Source: Polaribacter sp. SA4-10
Lineage (GTDB): Bacteria; Bacteroidota; Bacteroidia; Flavobacteriales; Flavobacteriaceae
Reading direction: 5' to 3'
NCBI GenBank assembly: GCA_949519155.1
Contig: CATIQU010000035.1
Coordinates: 248,001 to 312,000 of the forward strand
DNA length: 64,000 nt
A program made the position numbers and the translations under genes. Position 1 is the first letter of the stretch; each line of letters starts with the position of its first letter. Positions 43,751-53,988 of the stretch are shown here, one piece after another. The notes beneath the pieces are model-generated. The model ran no database searches, had not been told where the DNA came from, and saw only the letters and a program-made list of their open reading frames with translations.

Positions 43751-43778
43751 AAAAATCCTGAATTTCTTCAGGATTTTT
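43751..43778 (-). terminator. terminator downstream of ferredoxin gene
   Basis: AAAAATCCTGAA-tttc-TTCAGGATTTTT, 12-bp stem. Confidence 0.75.
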
Positions 43779-43800
43779 ATAATGATATAAACAATTCGTT

Positions 43801-44151
43801 TTATTTCGAATGCATAAATTTTTGTTTTTCTAGCAATGCTTCTTTGGTTTCCACATGGTCATCATCTGGCACACAACAATCTACAGGACAAACAGCAGCA
43901 CATTGTGGCTCTTCGTGAAAACCAACACATTCGGTACACTTATCTGCTACAATATAATAAATCTCGTCAGAAATAGGCTCCTGCGTCTCATCTGCATTCA
44001 TTGCTTTTCCGTTTGGTAAAACAACATTTCCTGTTAAATCTGTACCGTCAGCATGTTTCCAATCATCAGCTCCTTCGTAAATTGCTGTATTCGGGCATTC
44101 TGGCTCACATGCTCCACAGTTAATACATTCATCAGTAATTATAATTGCCAT
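43801..44151 (-). CDS. 4Fe-4S ferredoxin (two clusters)
   Basis: [24 protein letters not shown] ... [24 protein letters not shown]; start at 44151 preferred over 44271. Confidence 0.92.
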   Translation of the reverse strand: MAIIITDECINCGACEPECPNTAIYEGADDWKHADGTDLTGNVVLPNGKAMNADETQEPISDEIYYIVADKCTECVGFHEEPQCAAVCPVDCCVPDDDHVETKEALLEKQKFMHSK

Positions 44152-44224
44152 CGTTTTTTTCTTTGAGTTTATGTAACTTTGCAGTTGCAAAAATAACGCC
44201 AATAAAACAGACAACCAAAATATA

Positions 44225-45286
44225 ATGGATAGTATTGAAAATAGAATAAATGCTTTTGTAAAATTAGGCAATTTTTTAAGTCAGTTTTCCAACGAAGGCA
44301 TTCAAAAAAAAGAAACTGTTCTTTTGAATGAGCTGTTTTTTGATGGTTTTAAACATCAAATAAAAATAGCCCAAGAACACAATTCTTGGTTTACAAAAGA
44401 AGCTATTTTAGAAGCCCTCTACAACTGGTCTAATGCACTTACAAAAAGCAACTTACATATATTTACCGACACTTATAAACCCACCACGGTATCCTCAAAA
44501 AAAGTAGCGATTGTAATGGCAGGGAATATTCCCATGGTCGGTTTTCATGATTTTTTGGCAGTATTGATTTCTGGACATTCTGTTTTGGTAAAGCAATCTT
44601 CAAACGACAAACATTTATTGCCCTTTTTAGCGAAATATTTAGAACATATTGATCCGTATTTTAAAGGAAAAATTACTTTTACAGAAGGTAAATTAGCAGA
44701 CTTTGATGCCGTAATTGCTACCGGAAGCAACAATACTGCACGGTATTTTAAATATTATTTTAAAAACAAACCCAATATTATTCGAAAAAGCAGAAATTCT
44801 GTTGCTGTTTTAACAGGAAAGGAATCTGATCTTGAATTGGAAAAGCTCTCTAAAGATGTTTTTAACTATTTTGGCTTAGGTTGCAGAAGTGTTTCCAAAT
44901 TGTATGTCCCAAAAGGATATAATTTCGATGCCTTTTTTAATGGTATGTACAACAAAAGAGACCTCATTAACAATGCCAAATATGCCAACAATTACGATTA
45001 CAATAAGGCTGTATATTTAATGAGTGAATTTGATTTATTAGAAAATGGTTTCTTAATGATTAAAGAAGATGAAAGCTACTCCTCTCCTATTGCAACTGTA
45101 TTTTATGAATATTATCAAGATGAAACGAGTTTAAAAAACAAATTAGAAGCGGACAACGATAAAATTCAATGTATTGTATCGAATGGTTTTACAGCAAACG
45201 AAATTGCTTTTGGTGAAACTCAGAATCCACAATTATGGGACTATGCAGATGGAATTAATACCTTAGATTTTTTAGCTGGAATTTAA
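44225..45286 (+). CDS. acyl-CoA reductase (LuxC-like/ALDH superfamily)
   Basis: [57 protein letters not shown]. Confidence 0.85.
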   Translation: MDSIENRINAFVKLGNFLSQFSNEGIQKKETVLLNELFFDGFKHQIKIAQEHNSWFTKEAILEALYNWSNALTKSNLHIFTDTYKPTTVSSKKVAIVMAGNIPMVGFHDFLAVLISGHSVLVKQSSNDKHLLPFLAKYLEHIDPYFKGKITFTEGKLADFDAVIATGSNNTARYFKYYFKNKPNIIRKSRNSVAVLTGKESDLELEKLSKDVFNYFGLGCRSVSKLYVPKGYNFDAFFNGMYNKRDLINNAKYANNYDYNKAVYLMSEFDLLENGFLMIKEDESYSSPIATVFYEYYQDETSLKNKLEADNDKIQCIVSNGFTANEIAFGETQNPQLWDYADGINTLDFLAGI

Positions 45287-45314
45287 AAAAAGTGACACAT
45301 TAAAAATTCAAAAA

Positions 45315-46379
45315 ATGAAAAAACATAATTTTAGTGCAGGACCTTGTATTCTGCCACAAGAAGTGTTACAGAAAGCATCAGAAGCAATCCTCAATTTTAA
45401 TGATGATGATTTGTCATTGATTGAAATTTCTCACCGTAGCGGCTCATTTGTAGCGGTTATGGAAAAGGGAAGACAGCTAGCGCTGGAATTGCTAGGACTT
45501 GAAAACAAAGGGTACAAAGCCTTGTTTTTACAAGGGGGTGCCAGTTTAGAATTTTTAATGGTTGCCTATAATTTACTAGAGAAAAAAGCAGCCTATTTAA
45601 ATACGGGTACTTGGGCAGACAAAGCCATAAAAGAAGCCAAGGCTTTTGGAGAAGTGGTTGAAGTAGGCTCTTCAAAAGACAAGGGGTTTTCCTACATTCC
45701 AAAAGGGTATCCTATTCCAGAAGATATCGATTATTTTCACTGTACAAGTAACAATACCGTTGCAGGTACTCAAATGAAAGCATTTCCAAATACCAATGCA
45801 CCTTTGGTTTGTGATATGAGTTCAGATATTTTTTCACGTCAATTAGATTTCGAAAAATTCGATTTAATTTATGCTGGAGCACAGAAAAATATGGGACCCG
45901 CTGGAGCCACATTGGTTATTATTAAAGAAGAAATTTTAGGTAAAGTAACCAGACACATCCCGTCAATGTTAAATTACCAAACCCATATAGATAAAGACAG
46001 TATGTTTAACACACCGTCTGTTTTTGCCGTGTATGTTTCTACATTAACCATGCAATGGTTAAAAGACTTAGGAGGCATTCCGTTTATAGAAGCAGTAAAT
46101 AATAAAAAAGCAGCACTGCTGTATGCAGAGATTGACAGAAACCCCTTGTTTGAAGGAGTGGTCGCAAAAGAAGACCGAAGTACTATGAATGCTACTTTTG
46201 TCTTATCAGACCCTTCTTTAAAAGATACTTTTGATACCCTTTGGAAAGAAGCCGGAATCAATGGTTTAACAGGGCATAGAAGTGTTGGTGGGTATAGAGC
46301 AAGCATGTACAATGCGCTGCCATTATACAGCGTACAAGTATTGGTAAACGCAATGCAAGCATTAGAAAAAAATAAATAA
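45315..46379 (+). CDS. serC: 3-phosphoserine aminotransferase
   Basis: MKKHNFSAGPCILPQEVLQKASEAILNF; ISHRS; GAQKNMGPAGATLVII. Confidence 0.95.
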   Translation: MKKHNFSAGPCILPQEVLQKASEAILNFNDDDLSLIEISHRSGSFVAVMEKGRQLALELLGLENKGYKALFLQGGASLEFLMVAYNLLEKKAAYLNTGTWADKAIKEAKAFGEVVEVGSSKDKGFSYIPKGYPIPEDIDYFHCTSNNTVAGTQMKAFPNTNAPLVCDMSSDIFSRQLDFEKFDLIYAGAQKNMGPAGATLVIIKEEILGKVTRHIPSMLNYQTHIDKDSMFNTPSVFAVYVSTLTMQWLKDLGGIPFIEAVNNKKAALLYAEIDRNPLFEGVVAKEDRSTMNATFVLSDPSLKDTFDTLWKEAGINGLTGHRSVGGYRASMYNALPLYSVQVLVNAMQALEKNK

Positions 46380-46449
46380 TTAAGCAATTTAAAAAAATAA
46401 TACACCCATTATTTACTTTTAAATTGTACACCTTAGAAAGAATTTTAGA

Positions 46450-47400
46450 ATGAAAATATTAGCAAACGACGGAATTTCACAAAATGGAATTGACGCTTTA
46501 GAAGCAGCAGGTTTTGAAGTACTAAACATAAAAGTGGCACAAAATCAATTAGAAAGTTACATCAATGAAAATGGTATTGATGCCGTTTTGGTAAGAAGTG
46601 CAACCGAAATTCGTCAAGAATTATTAGAAGCCTGTCCAAGTATTAAATTAATTGGACGCGGTGGTGTTGGCATGGACAATATCGATGTGCAATTCGCAGA
46701 AGATCAAGGCATTCATGTAATCAACACCCCAGCAGCCTCTTCAGGTTCTGTCGCAGAATTGGTGTTTGCACACTTGTTTGGATTGGCTCGTTTTCTTCAC
46801 CAATCAAACAGAGAAATGCCTTTAGAAGGAGATACCCGTTTTAATGATTTGAAAAAAATGTATGCCGAAGGCATTGAGTTAAGAGGGAAAACACTTGGAT
46901 TAATTGGTTTTGGACGTATTGGTCAAGAAACGGCAAAAATTGCTTTAGGAATAGGTATGAATGTGATTGCCACCGATATTTTTATTCAGAAGGCAAACAT
47001 TACATTAGATTTTTATAATGGACAGAAAGTGAATTTCAATATCAATACAGTTTCTAAAGAGGAAGTGCTAAAAGAAGCAGACTTTATCTCAATTCATACG
47101 CCAAGCACAGACGGGTATTTAATTGATGAAGCAGAAATTAAACAAATGAAGTCTGGTGTTGGAATCATAAATACTGCCAGAGGAGGTGTAATCAATGAAA
47201 TTGCTTTGGTCAATGCTATCGAAGATGGAAAAGTGCTTTTTGCTGGGTTGGATGTTTTTGAAAAAGAACCAACCCCAGAAATGCAATTGTTGATGAATCC
47301 AGAACTTTCATTAACGCCACATATTGGAGCAGCTACAAAGGAAGCACAAGATCGAATTGGCTCTGAGTTAGCATCGCAAATTATTCCTCTATTGGGCTAA
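46450..47400 (+). CDS. serA: D-3-phosphoglycerate dehydrogenase
   Basis: D-2-hydroxyacid dehydrogenase: GRGGVGMDNIDV, LGLIGFGRIGQETA, INTARGGVINE. Confidence 0.92.
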   Translation: MKILANDGISQNGIDALEAAGFEVLNIKVAQNQLESYINENGIDAVLVRSATEIRQELLEACPSIKLIGRGGVGMDNIDVQFAEDQGIHVINTPAASSGSVAELVFAHLFGLARFLHQSNREMPLEGDTRFNDLKKMYAEGIELRGKTLGLIGFGRIGQETAKIALGIGMNVIATDIFIQKANITLDFYNGQKVNFNINTVSKEEVLKEADFISIHTPSTDGYLIDEAEIKQMKSGVGIINTARGGVINEIALVNAIEDGKVLFAGLDVFEKEPTPEMQLLMNPELSLTPHIGAATKEAQDRIGSELASQIIPLLG

Positions 47401-47414
47401 GCAACTAAAGGAAG

Positions 47415-48086
47415 ATGATTAAAGATAATTTACAAAAAATAAAAGAATCCATTTCTGAAGAAGTATCCCTAGTGGCTGTTTCTAAAACAAAACCCATTGC
47501 AGACTTGCAGGAAGCTTATGACGCTGGGCAACGAATTTTTGGCGAGAATAAAATTCAAGAAATGGCAGAAAAGTTTGATGCCCTACCTAAAGACATTCAA
47601 TGGCATATGATTGGTCATTTACAACGTAATAAAGTGAAATATATGGCGCACTTTGTCGATTTAATTCATGGGGTAGATTCTTTTAAAACATTAAAAGAAA
47701 TTAACAATCAAGCTAAAAAGCACAAACGTGTAATCAACTGTTTGTTACAAGCAAAAATAGCCAAAGAGGATTCTAAATTTGGGTTGTCTTTTGATGCCAT
47801 TGAAGAAATTATTACTTCAGAAGAATTGGCAACGCTAGAGAATATTTCAATTATTGGTTTTATGGGAATGGCAACATTTACAGACAATCAACAACAATTA
47901 GAAGAAGAATTTGAATCTCTAAAACAATTCTTTGACCAACAAAAAACAATAAAGGTTCGTGCTAATTGCGCATTGAATATACTCTCTATGGGAATGAGTG
48001 GAGACTACCCTTTAGCAATTAAAAACGGAAGCAATATGATACGCGTAGGAAGTGCCATATTTGGTAGTCGCAATTACATTGCTTAA
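47415..48086 (+). CDS. YggS-family pyridoxal-phosphate-binding protein
   Basis: LVAVSKTKP, FGENKIQEM, WHMIGHLQRNK, LSMGMSGDYPLAI. Confidence 0.93.
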   Translation: MIKDNLQKIKESISEEVSLVAVSKTKPIADLQEAYDAGQRIFGENKIQEMAEKFDALPKDIQWHMIGHLQRNKVKYMAHFVDLIHGVDSFKTLKEINNQAKKHKRVINCLLQAKIAKEDSKFGLSFDAIEEIITSEELATLENISIIGFMGMATFTDNQQQLEEEFESLKQFFDQQKTIKVRANCALNILSMGMSGDYPLAIKNGSNMIRVGSAIFGSRNYIA

Positions 48087-48110
48087 TTTTATCATTAAAG
48101 AAAAAGAAAT

Positions 48111-49190
48111 TTGTACGCAATTTTAGATATTGAAACCACCGGAGGAAAATTTAACGAAGAAGGCATTACAGAAATCGCCATCTATAAATTTGACGGTCAA
48201 AATACAGTAGACCAATTTATTAGTTTGGTAAACCCTGAAAAAGAAATCCAAGAATTTGTTGTAAAACTAACCGGTATTAACAGTAAAATGTTGCGAAATG
48301 CTCCTAAATTTTATGAGGTCGCAAAACGGATTGTAGAAATTACTAAGGACTGTATTTTGGTTGCACATAATACCTCTTTTGATTATCGCATTTTACGTAC
48401 TGAATTTTCCAGATTAGGCTTTGAGTTTGACAGAAACACATTGTGTACTGTTGAGTTAAGTAAAAAACTTATTTTAGATGAACCCTCATACAGTTTAGGG
48501 AAGTTAGTGAAATCGCTAGGAATCCCTATTACAGACAGACACAGAGCAAATGGAGATGCGTTGGCTACGGTACAGTTATTTAAGTTATTATTGCAGAAAG
48601 ATGTTCATAAAGACATCCTCCAAAATACCATCAAATATTATGATAAAAGAACAGAAAAGCAAAAATTTCAATCCATTTTAGAAAGTCTACCTACTGCACA
48701 AGGTCTTTTTTATGTGCACAATATTGGGGGAACAATCATTTATATTGGGAAAGGAAAAAATATAAAATCAGCCGTAAATCAGTTATTTACAAAAGACACC
48801 ACAAGAGCCTTAAAAATTCAAGAAAGAACCGCTACTATTACATTTGAAAAAACAGGAAATGACTTATTTACGAAGTTAAAGTATCAAATAGAACTAGCGG
48901 CATTGACACCAAAATTCAACTTCAAAAAAAATACAAAATACATTAATGATCATTTTAATAATAACGATTTCTTAATTATTGAAAAAGGAAGAGAATTGGG
49001 TGAAAACGCCATTATTTTGGTGGAAGGAAACACCGTTTTTGGCTACGGATACACCAACTTGGCGTACCAAGAAAATAAAATTGACATTTTAAAAAAGGTG
49101 CTAACTCCTTTTGAAAATAAAGAAATTTCTAAAACAATTATAAAAAACTACCTCAAAAAAAACAATGTTCAAAAAATAATACGCTTATAA
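48111..49190 (+). CDS. DnaQ-like 3'-5' exonuclease fused to GIY-YIG nuclease domain
   Basis: MYAILDIETTGGKFNEEGITEIAIY; LVAHNTSFDYRIL; C-terminal GLFYVHNIGGTIIYIGKGKNIKSAVNQLF; TTG start. Confidence 0.85.
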   Translation: MYAILDIETTGGKFNEEGITEIAIYKFDGQNTVDQFISLVNPEKEIQEFVVKLTGINSKMLRNAPKFYEVAKRIVEITKDCILVAHNTSFDYRILRTEFSRLGFEFDRNTLCTVELSKKLILDEPSYSLGKLVKSLGIPITDRHRANGDALATVQLFKLLLQKDVHKDILQNTIKYYDKRTEKQKFQSILESLPTAQGLFYVHNIGGTIIYIGKGKNIKSAVNQLFTKDTTRALKIQERTATITFEKTGNDLFTKLKYQIELAALTPKFNFKKNTKYINDHFNNNDFLIIEKGRELGENAIILVEGNTVFGYGYTNLAYQENKIDILKKVLTPFENKEISKTIIKNYLKKNNVQKIIRL

Positions 49191-49261
49191 AAACAATTCT
49201 ATCAAAATAATTTTTGATAAAAATAACATAACTTCGTTACCCCAAACACACAAATAAAAAC

Positions 49262-50089
49262 TTGAACTCAGCATCAAAAAAAACGACTTGGAAACAGCGT
49301 CTTCATGAAATTATTTATGAAGCAGATACCAAAGAAGGAAAGCTCTTTGATGTCATTCTTTTAATTGCCATTATTGCTAGTATTCTTCTTGTAATGCTGG
49401 AAAGTGTAGAGAGTTTTGATACAAAGTATCACACCTACCTTGACATCTCTGAGTGGGTGATTACATTCCTGTTTTCAGTGGAATACATCTTACGACTGAT
49501 TTCAATAAAAAAACCTTTTAAATATATTTTTAGTTTCTATGGCATCATCGATTTGCTCTCGACCATACCTAAATACCTCTCTTTTATATTTGTAGGTTCC
49601 CATCACTTAGCAGCATTTAGAGCATTGCGCCTATTAAGGGTTTTTAGAATACTAAAGCTCACAAGATATGTAGGAGCTTCCAATACCTTAATTGTTGCCT
49701 TAAGAGCTAGCAGAGCCAAAATTGCAGTATTTTTATTTTTCGTGGTCATTGTCTGTATTCTTTTAGGAACGGTTATGTACATGATAGAAGGAGAAGAAAA
49801 TGGATTTACAAGCATCCCCAGAAGTGTATATTGGGCAATTGTTACACTCACAACAGTAGGTTTTGGAGACATTGCACCGCAAACCCCTCTTGGGCAATTC
49901 ATCGCAAGTATCATTATGATTTTAGGGTATGGTATTATTGCCATTCCGACAGGGATCGTCAGTTCCGAAATTTCTAAAAATACAAACAGTATTGACAGCA
50001 ACACACAGTCCTGTCCAAATTGTTTAAAAGACACACATAAAGACAATGCAGCATTTTGCGATCATTGCGGAAGTATTTTAAACGAATGA
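49262..50089 (+). CDS. voltage-gated-type potassium channel / ion transporter with C-terminal zinc ribbon
   Basis: S4 FRALRLLRVFRILKLTRY, selectivity filter TLTTVGFGDIAP, C-terminal CPNC...CDHCG; TTG start. Confidence 0.88.
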   Translation: MNSASKKTTWKQRLHEIIYEADTKEGKLFDVILLIAIIASILLVMLESVESFDTKYHTYLDISEWVITFLFSVEYILRLISIKKPFKYIFSFYGIIDLLSTIPKYLSFIFVGSHHLAAFRALRLLRVFRILKLTRYVGASNTLIVALRASRAKIAVFLFFVVIVCILLGTVMYMIEGEENGFTSIPRSVYWAIVTLTTVGFGDIAPQTPLGQFIASIIMILGYGIIAIPTGIVSSEISKNTNSIDSNTQSCPNCLKDTHKDNAAFCDHCGSILNE

Positions 50090-51015
50090 AAAAAATAGAA
50101 AATTTTCTAATTACCATTGTCGGTCCAACTGGAATTGGTAAAACAGCCCTCAGTATTGTACTCGCAAATCATTTTAAAAGTGAAATTATCTCTTGTGATT
50201 CTCGTCAGTTTTTTAAAGAAATGAAAATCGGTACGGCTGTTCCAGAAAAAATTGAGCTTGCCGCTGCCAAACATCATTTCATTCAAAATAAAAGTATTTT
50301 TGAAGACTATAATGTGGGGCAATTTGAAAGAGAAGCCCTGAAAAAACTAGAAGAATTATTTAAAGAAAATTCCGTTCAGATTATGGTAGGCGGTAGTGGT
50401 TTGTATGTAGATTCTGTATTAATAGGTTTGGATGAATTCCCAAAAGTAGCACCAACCGTTCGAGAAAAATTGAATTTAGAATTGGAGACCAAAGGATTGG
50501 AATCACTTCAAAATCAATTAAAAGAATTGGATTTAGAAACCTATGAAAAGATTGCCATAGAAAACCCACAAAGAGTTATTAGAGCCCTAGAGATTTGTAT
50601 TGGCAGTGGGCTTCCCTACTCCACTTTTAAGAACAAACCCAAAGCACCAAGAATATTCACTTCCATAAAAATTGGATTGGATGCAGAAAGACCGTTTATA
50701 TACAAGCGCATAAACTTGCGCGTTGACCGTATGATGGAAAACGGTTTGTTGGAAGAAGCAAAGACACTCTATGCCCACAGACAACTCAATGCACTGCAAA
50801 CGGTAGGATATCGGGAATTATTTTCTTTTTTTGATAATGAATTTTCCCAAGAATTTGCAGTATCAGAAATTAAAAAGAATACACGTCGTTTTGCAAAAAG
50901 GCAATTAACTTGGTTCAAAAGAGACAAAGAAACTCTATGGTTTGACACTAAAACTGATATTGAAAATATTATTTCTGTAATTTCAGAAAAAATGAACACT
51001 TTTAAAGAAAAGTAA
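50086..51015 (+). CDS. miaA: tRNA dimethylallyltransferase
   Basis: IVGPTGIGKTALSIVLANHF, SCDSRQFFKEMKIGTAVP; ATG overlaps the preceding stop (ATGA). Confidence 0.94.
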   Translation: MKKIENFLITIVGPTGIGKTALSIVLANHFKSEIISCDSRQFFKEMKIGTAVPEKIELAAAKHHFIQNKSIFEDYNVGQFEREALKKLEELFKENSVQIMVGGSGLYVDSVLIGLDEFPKVAPTVREKLNLELETKGLESLQNQLKELDLETYEKIAIENPQRVIRALEICIGSGLPYSTFKNKPKAPRIFTSIKIGLDAERPFIYKRINLRVDRMMENGLLEEAKTLYAHRQLNALQTVGYRELFSFFDNEFSQEFAVSEIKKNTRRFAKRQLTWFKRDKETLWFDTKTDIENIISVISEKMNTFKEK

Positions 51016-51018
51016 TCT

Positions 51019-51047
51019 TTTGTAAGTCAATCCCTTTTATATCTTTG
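51019..51047 (+). promoter_or_regulatory. Bacteroidetes-type promoter upstream of OmpH-family gene
   Basis: TTTG (51019-51022), 17 nt, TATCTTTG (51040-51047) matching the TTTG/TAnnTTTG consensus; start codon 51066. Confidence 0.5.
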
Positions 51048-51065
51048 CTAAACAAAATAAAGAAC

Positions 51066-51587
51066 ATGAAATCAAAAATTAGTATCTTATTTGCTATTTT
51101 AATAAGTAGCATTGCCATAGCACAATCTAAAGTTGGAACCGTTAACAGTGATTACTTACTAAGTGTTATGCCCGAAGGCAAAATAGTCGTTAAACTAACT
51201 AAAGAATACGCAGAAAGATTGGATTCCGTTTTTGCGCTAAAGGTTACAACATATCAAAATAGTTTGACTCAATTTAGAGACCTTGCCGATAGCATTTCAC
51301 AAGAAGCAAAAACTGTAAAGTTAATTGAAATACAGAAGTTTGAAGCTGATGTAAATAAAGCAAAGGAAGCGGGAACGCAATTAATGCGTCAAAAAGAAAA
51401 TGAGTTGATGAGACCTTTGTACAAAAAGTTGGGCGAAGCAATTAGAGCAGTCGCAAAAGAAAACAATTACACGCAGATTTTAACGCTTCAAGGAAATGAA
51501 TTTGCATATATTGATAGTAACTTTGATATTACAGAATTAGTAATGGTGAAGTTGAATATTGAAAAGCCAAAAGCAACAGAAGAATAA
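51066..51587 (+). CDS. OmpH/Skp-family periplasmic chaperone
   Basis: Signal peptide plus KVGTVNSDYLLSVMPEGK and coiled-coil helical body. Confidence 0.85.
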   Translation: MKSKISILFAILISSIAIAQSKVGTVNSDYLLSVMPEGKIVVKLTKEYAERLDSVFALKVTTYQNSLTQFRDLADSISQEAKTVKLIEIQKFEADVNKAKEAGTQLMRQKENELMRPLYKKLGEAIRAVAKENNYTQILTLQGNEFAYIDSNFDITELVMVKLNIEKPKATEE

Positions 51588-51608
51588 ATAAGAAACGAAT
51601 ATCGTTCT

Positions 51609-51634
51609 AAAAGAGAAGCCTTGGCTTCTCTTTT
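51609..51634. terminator. bidirectional terminator between convergent genes
   Basis: AAAAGAGAAGC-CTTG-GCTTCTCTTTT. Confidence 0.85.
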
Positions 51635-51643
51635 TTTTTAACC

Positions 51644-52975
51644 TTAAATAAGTCCTTTAGATTTAAATTCTAAATACTTATTAATTACATTTACAGACAA
51701 CTGACTTGGTTTTGTTAAAATAGAATGTACTCCTGACTTCTCTAACTCTTTTACGATCAAGCGTTTTTCATACGAAAACTTTTCTGCTATGGTTTTGTGA
51801 TAAATTGCCTGTACATCTTCTGCGGTTTCTTTGATCATTTCATCCAAAGCAGTATTCTCGAAAAATACGGTGACGAGTAAATGTTTTTTTGCAATCGCCT
51901 TTAAGTAGGGCAACTGTCTTTTTAATGCAGAAATGTGTTCGAAATTTGTATATAATATAAGTAAACTTCGCTGGTTTATCTTTCTCTTAATCGCCCCATA
52001 TAAATACCCGAAATCAGGATCGTTAAACTCGGTATTTACATTGTATAAAACTTCATTTAAAATAGATAGGTTTGTTTTTTTATTACTGGCTGCAACTATA
52101 TTCTCTACCTTTTTAGAAAAGGTCATCATGCCCACTTTATCGTTTTTCAACAAAGCAATATTAGAAAAGGCCAAGGTTGCATTGATGGCGTAATCTAATA
52201 ATTTCAATTCGTCAAAAGGCATTTTCATGGCCCTACTGGTATCTAAAATTGAATAGATGGGCTGTGATTTTTCATCTTGATATTGATTGATCATTAAAGC
52301 GCCCCGCTTCGCAGTTGCTTTCCAGTTAATCGTTCGAACATCATCCCCAACAATATAGTTTTTAATTTTCTCAAATTCCATGGTATGCCCTATTCTCCGT
52401 ATTTTTTTCAATCCAAACTCAGTCAAACGATTGCTCATGGCTAAGAACTCGTATTTTTTCATTTGAATGTAGGAAGGGTACACGGCTACTTTTTTCTCGT
52501 TATCAAATTGATACTTTCTGGTAAATATTTTCAACGAAGAAGAAGCATACACATTGATATTCCCAAAAAAATACTCCCCTCTTTCAAAAGGAATTATGGT
52601 ATACTGAAACGTTTCACTTTCGGATGCTTTGAGCTCTGTATTATATTCAAAATCTCTTTTTTGAAATTGTATTGGCAATTCATCAACAACACTTATGAGA
52701 ACGGGAATTGAATAGTTATTTTCTAAAAAGACAGCGACTTGGTTTTCATCAGAATTAGAGAATTTATCAGGTAAGATTCGGTTCGATTGGATTCCTTTTT
52801 TTACTTTGTAAAGTAGAAAGAGATCAAATGCTCCAAAAACTAGTAAAACTAAGGTAGAAACCCAGGCAAGATTGTAAAAAAATTCAACCCAATACGAAAT
52901 TAGAAATAGCGCAGCAACTCCGCTTATATAAGCGAAAAAATGACTGTGGATATAGAGTGATTTATAAAATTTCAA
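51644..52975 (-). CDS. DUF58 domain-containing protein
   Basis: LTEFGLKKIRRIGHTMEFEKIKNYIVGDDVRTINWKATAKRGALMINQYQDEKSQPIYSILDTSRAM. Confidence 0.9.
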   Translation of the reverse strand: MKFYKSLYIHSHFFAYISGVAALFLISYWVEFFYNLAWVSTLVLLVFGAFDLFLLYKVKKGIQSNRILPDKFSNSDENQVAVFLENNYSIPVLISVVDELPIQFQKRDFEYNTELKASESETFQYTIIPFERGEYFFGNINVYASSSLKIFTRKYQFDNEKKVAVYPSYIQMKKYEFLAMSNRLTEFGLKKIRRIGHTMEFEKIKNYIVGDDVRTINWKATAKRGALMINQYQDEKSQPIYSILDTSRAMKMPFDELKLLDYAINATLAFSNIALLKNDKVGMMTFSKKVENIVAASNKKTNLSILNEVLYNVNTEFNDPDFGYLYGAIKRKINQRSLLILYTNFEHISALKRQLPYLKAIAKKHLLVTVFFENTALDEMIKETAEDVQAIYHKTIAEKFSYEKRLIVKELEKSGVHSILTKPSQLSVNVINKYLEFKSKGLI

Positions 52976-52976
52976 T

Positions 52977-53978
52977 TTATCTTGGTACTTCTACGGATTG
53001 AATAATCATATCGATGACCTTGTCGGTTGTCATACCTTCCATTTCTCTTTCTGGTGTTAACATTACACGATGTCTTAAGACAGGAAATAAGCTTTTCTTT
53101 ACATCTTCTGGTGTTACAAAATCGCGTCCATTGATTGCTGCAAATGCTTTCGAGGCCATTAAAACAGCAATGCTTGCTCTTGGTGAACCTCCTAAAAATA
53201 AATGCGGATGATTTCTTGTATTTGAAATGATAGTTGCAATGTATTGTATAATATTTTCTTCGACTAAAATATCAAATATTTGATCTCTAAATTGGGCTAA
53301 CTCTACTTCTGACAATACGGCTTTCACCAAAGTTTGTGGTGTGGCACCTCTTCGTTTATTGTGTGCAGCAATTATTTGAGTTTCTTCTTCTAAATTTGGA
53401 TACCCAACATTAATTTTAAACAAAAAACGATCTAATTGGGCTTCTGGCAAAGCATACGTTCCTTCCTGTTCGATTGGATTTTGTGTTGCCAATACCATAA
53501 AGGGGGGCTTCATTTTATACTGAGTGCCGTCGATGGTAATTTGTTTTTCTTCCATTACTTCAAACAAAGCAGCTTGCGTTTTTGCAGGCGCTCTATTGAT
53601 CTCATCAATAAGGACTAAATTGGAAAATATGGGTCCTTTTTTAAACTCAAAATCAGAGGTTTTCATGTTTAAGATGGAAGTTCCTAGTACATCTGAAGGC
53701 ATTAAATCAGGTGTAAACTGGATTCGACTAAAGTCAGTTGCAATTGTTTTGGCCAATAATTTTGCGGTCACTGTTTTTGCAACACCAGGGACTCCTTCGA
53801 TTAAAACATGTCCGTCTGCCAATAAAGAAACCAACAACAATTCGATAAAATCATCTTGCCCAACAATGACATTTCTTAACTGTGCTTTAATGGCTAAAAT
53901 AGCTGTTTTTAATTGTGACAAATCAATTCTATTTGAAAACGAATTTTCTTCTGGTACTTGCTTTTCTGTGTTTTCCAT
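52977..53978 (-). CDS. MoxR-family AAA ATPase
   Basis: GVPGVAKTVTAKLLA, RIQFTPDLMPSDVLGTSI, LIDEINRAPAKTQAALFEVMEEKQIT; start at 53978 preferred over 54023. Confidence 0.93.
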   Translation of the reverse strand: MENTEKQVPEENSFSNRIDLSQLKTAILAIKAQLRNVIVGQDDFIELLLVSLLADGHVLIEGVPGVAKTVTAKLLAKTIATDFSRIQFTPDLMPSDVLGTSILNMKTSDFEFKKGPIFSNLVLIDEINRAPAKTQAALFEVMEEKQITIDGTQYKMKPPFMVLATQNPIEQEGTYALPEAQLDRFLFKINVGYPNLEEETQIIAAHNKRRGATPQTLVKAVLSEVELAQFRDQIFDILVEENIIQYIATIISNTRNHPHLFLGGSPRASIAVLMASKAFAAINGRDFVTPEDVKKSLFPVLRHRVMLTPEREMEGMTTDKVIDMIIQSVEVPR

Positions 53979-53988
53979 ACTATTAGTT

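Noticed and set aside
44225-45286. LuxC similarity as evidence of bioluminescence
   Set aside because: No luxA/B/D/E nearby; LuxC-like acyl-CoA reductases are common in Bacteroidetes.
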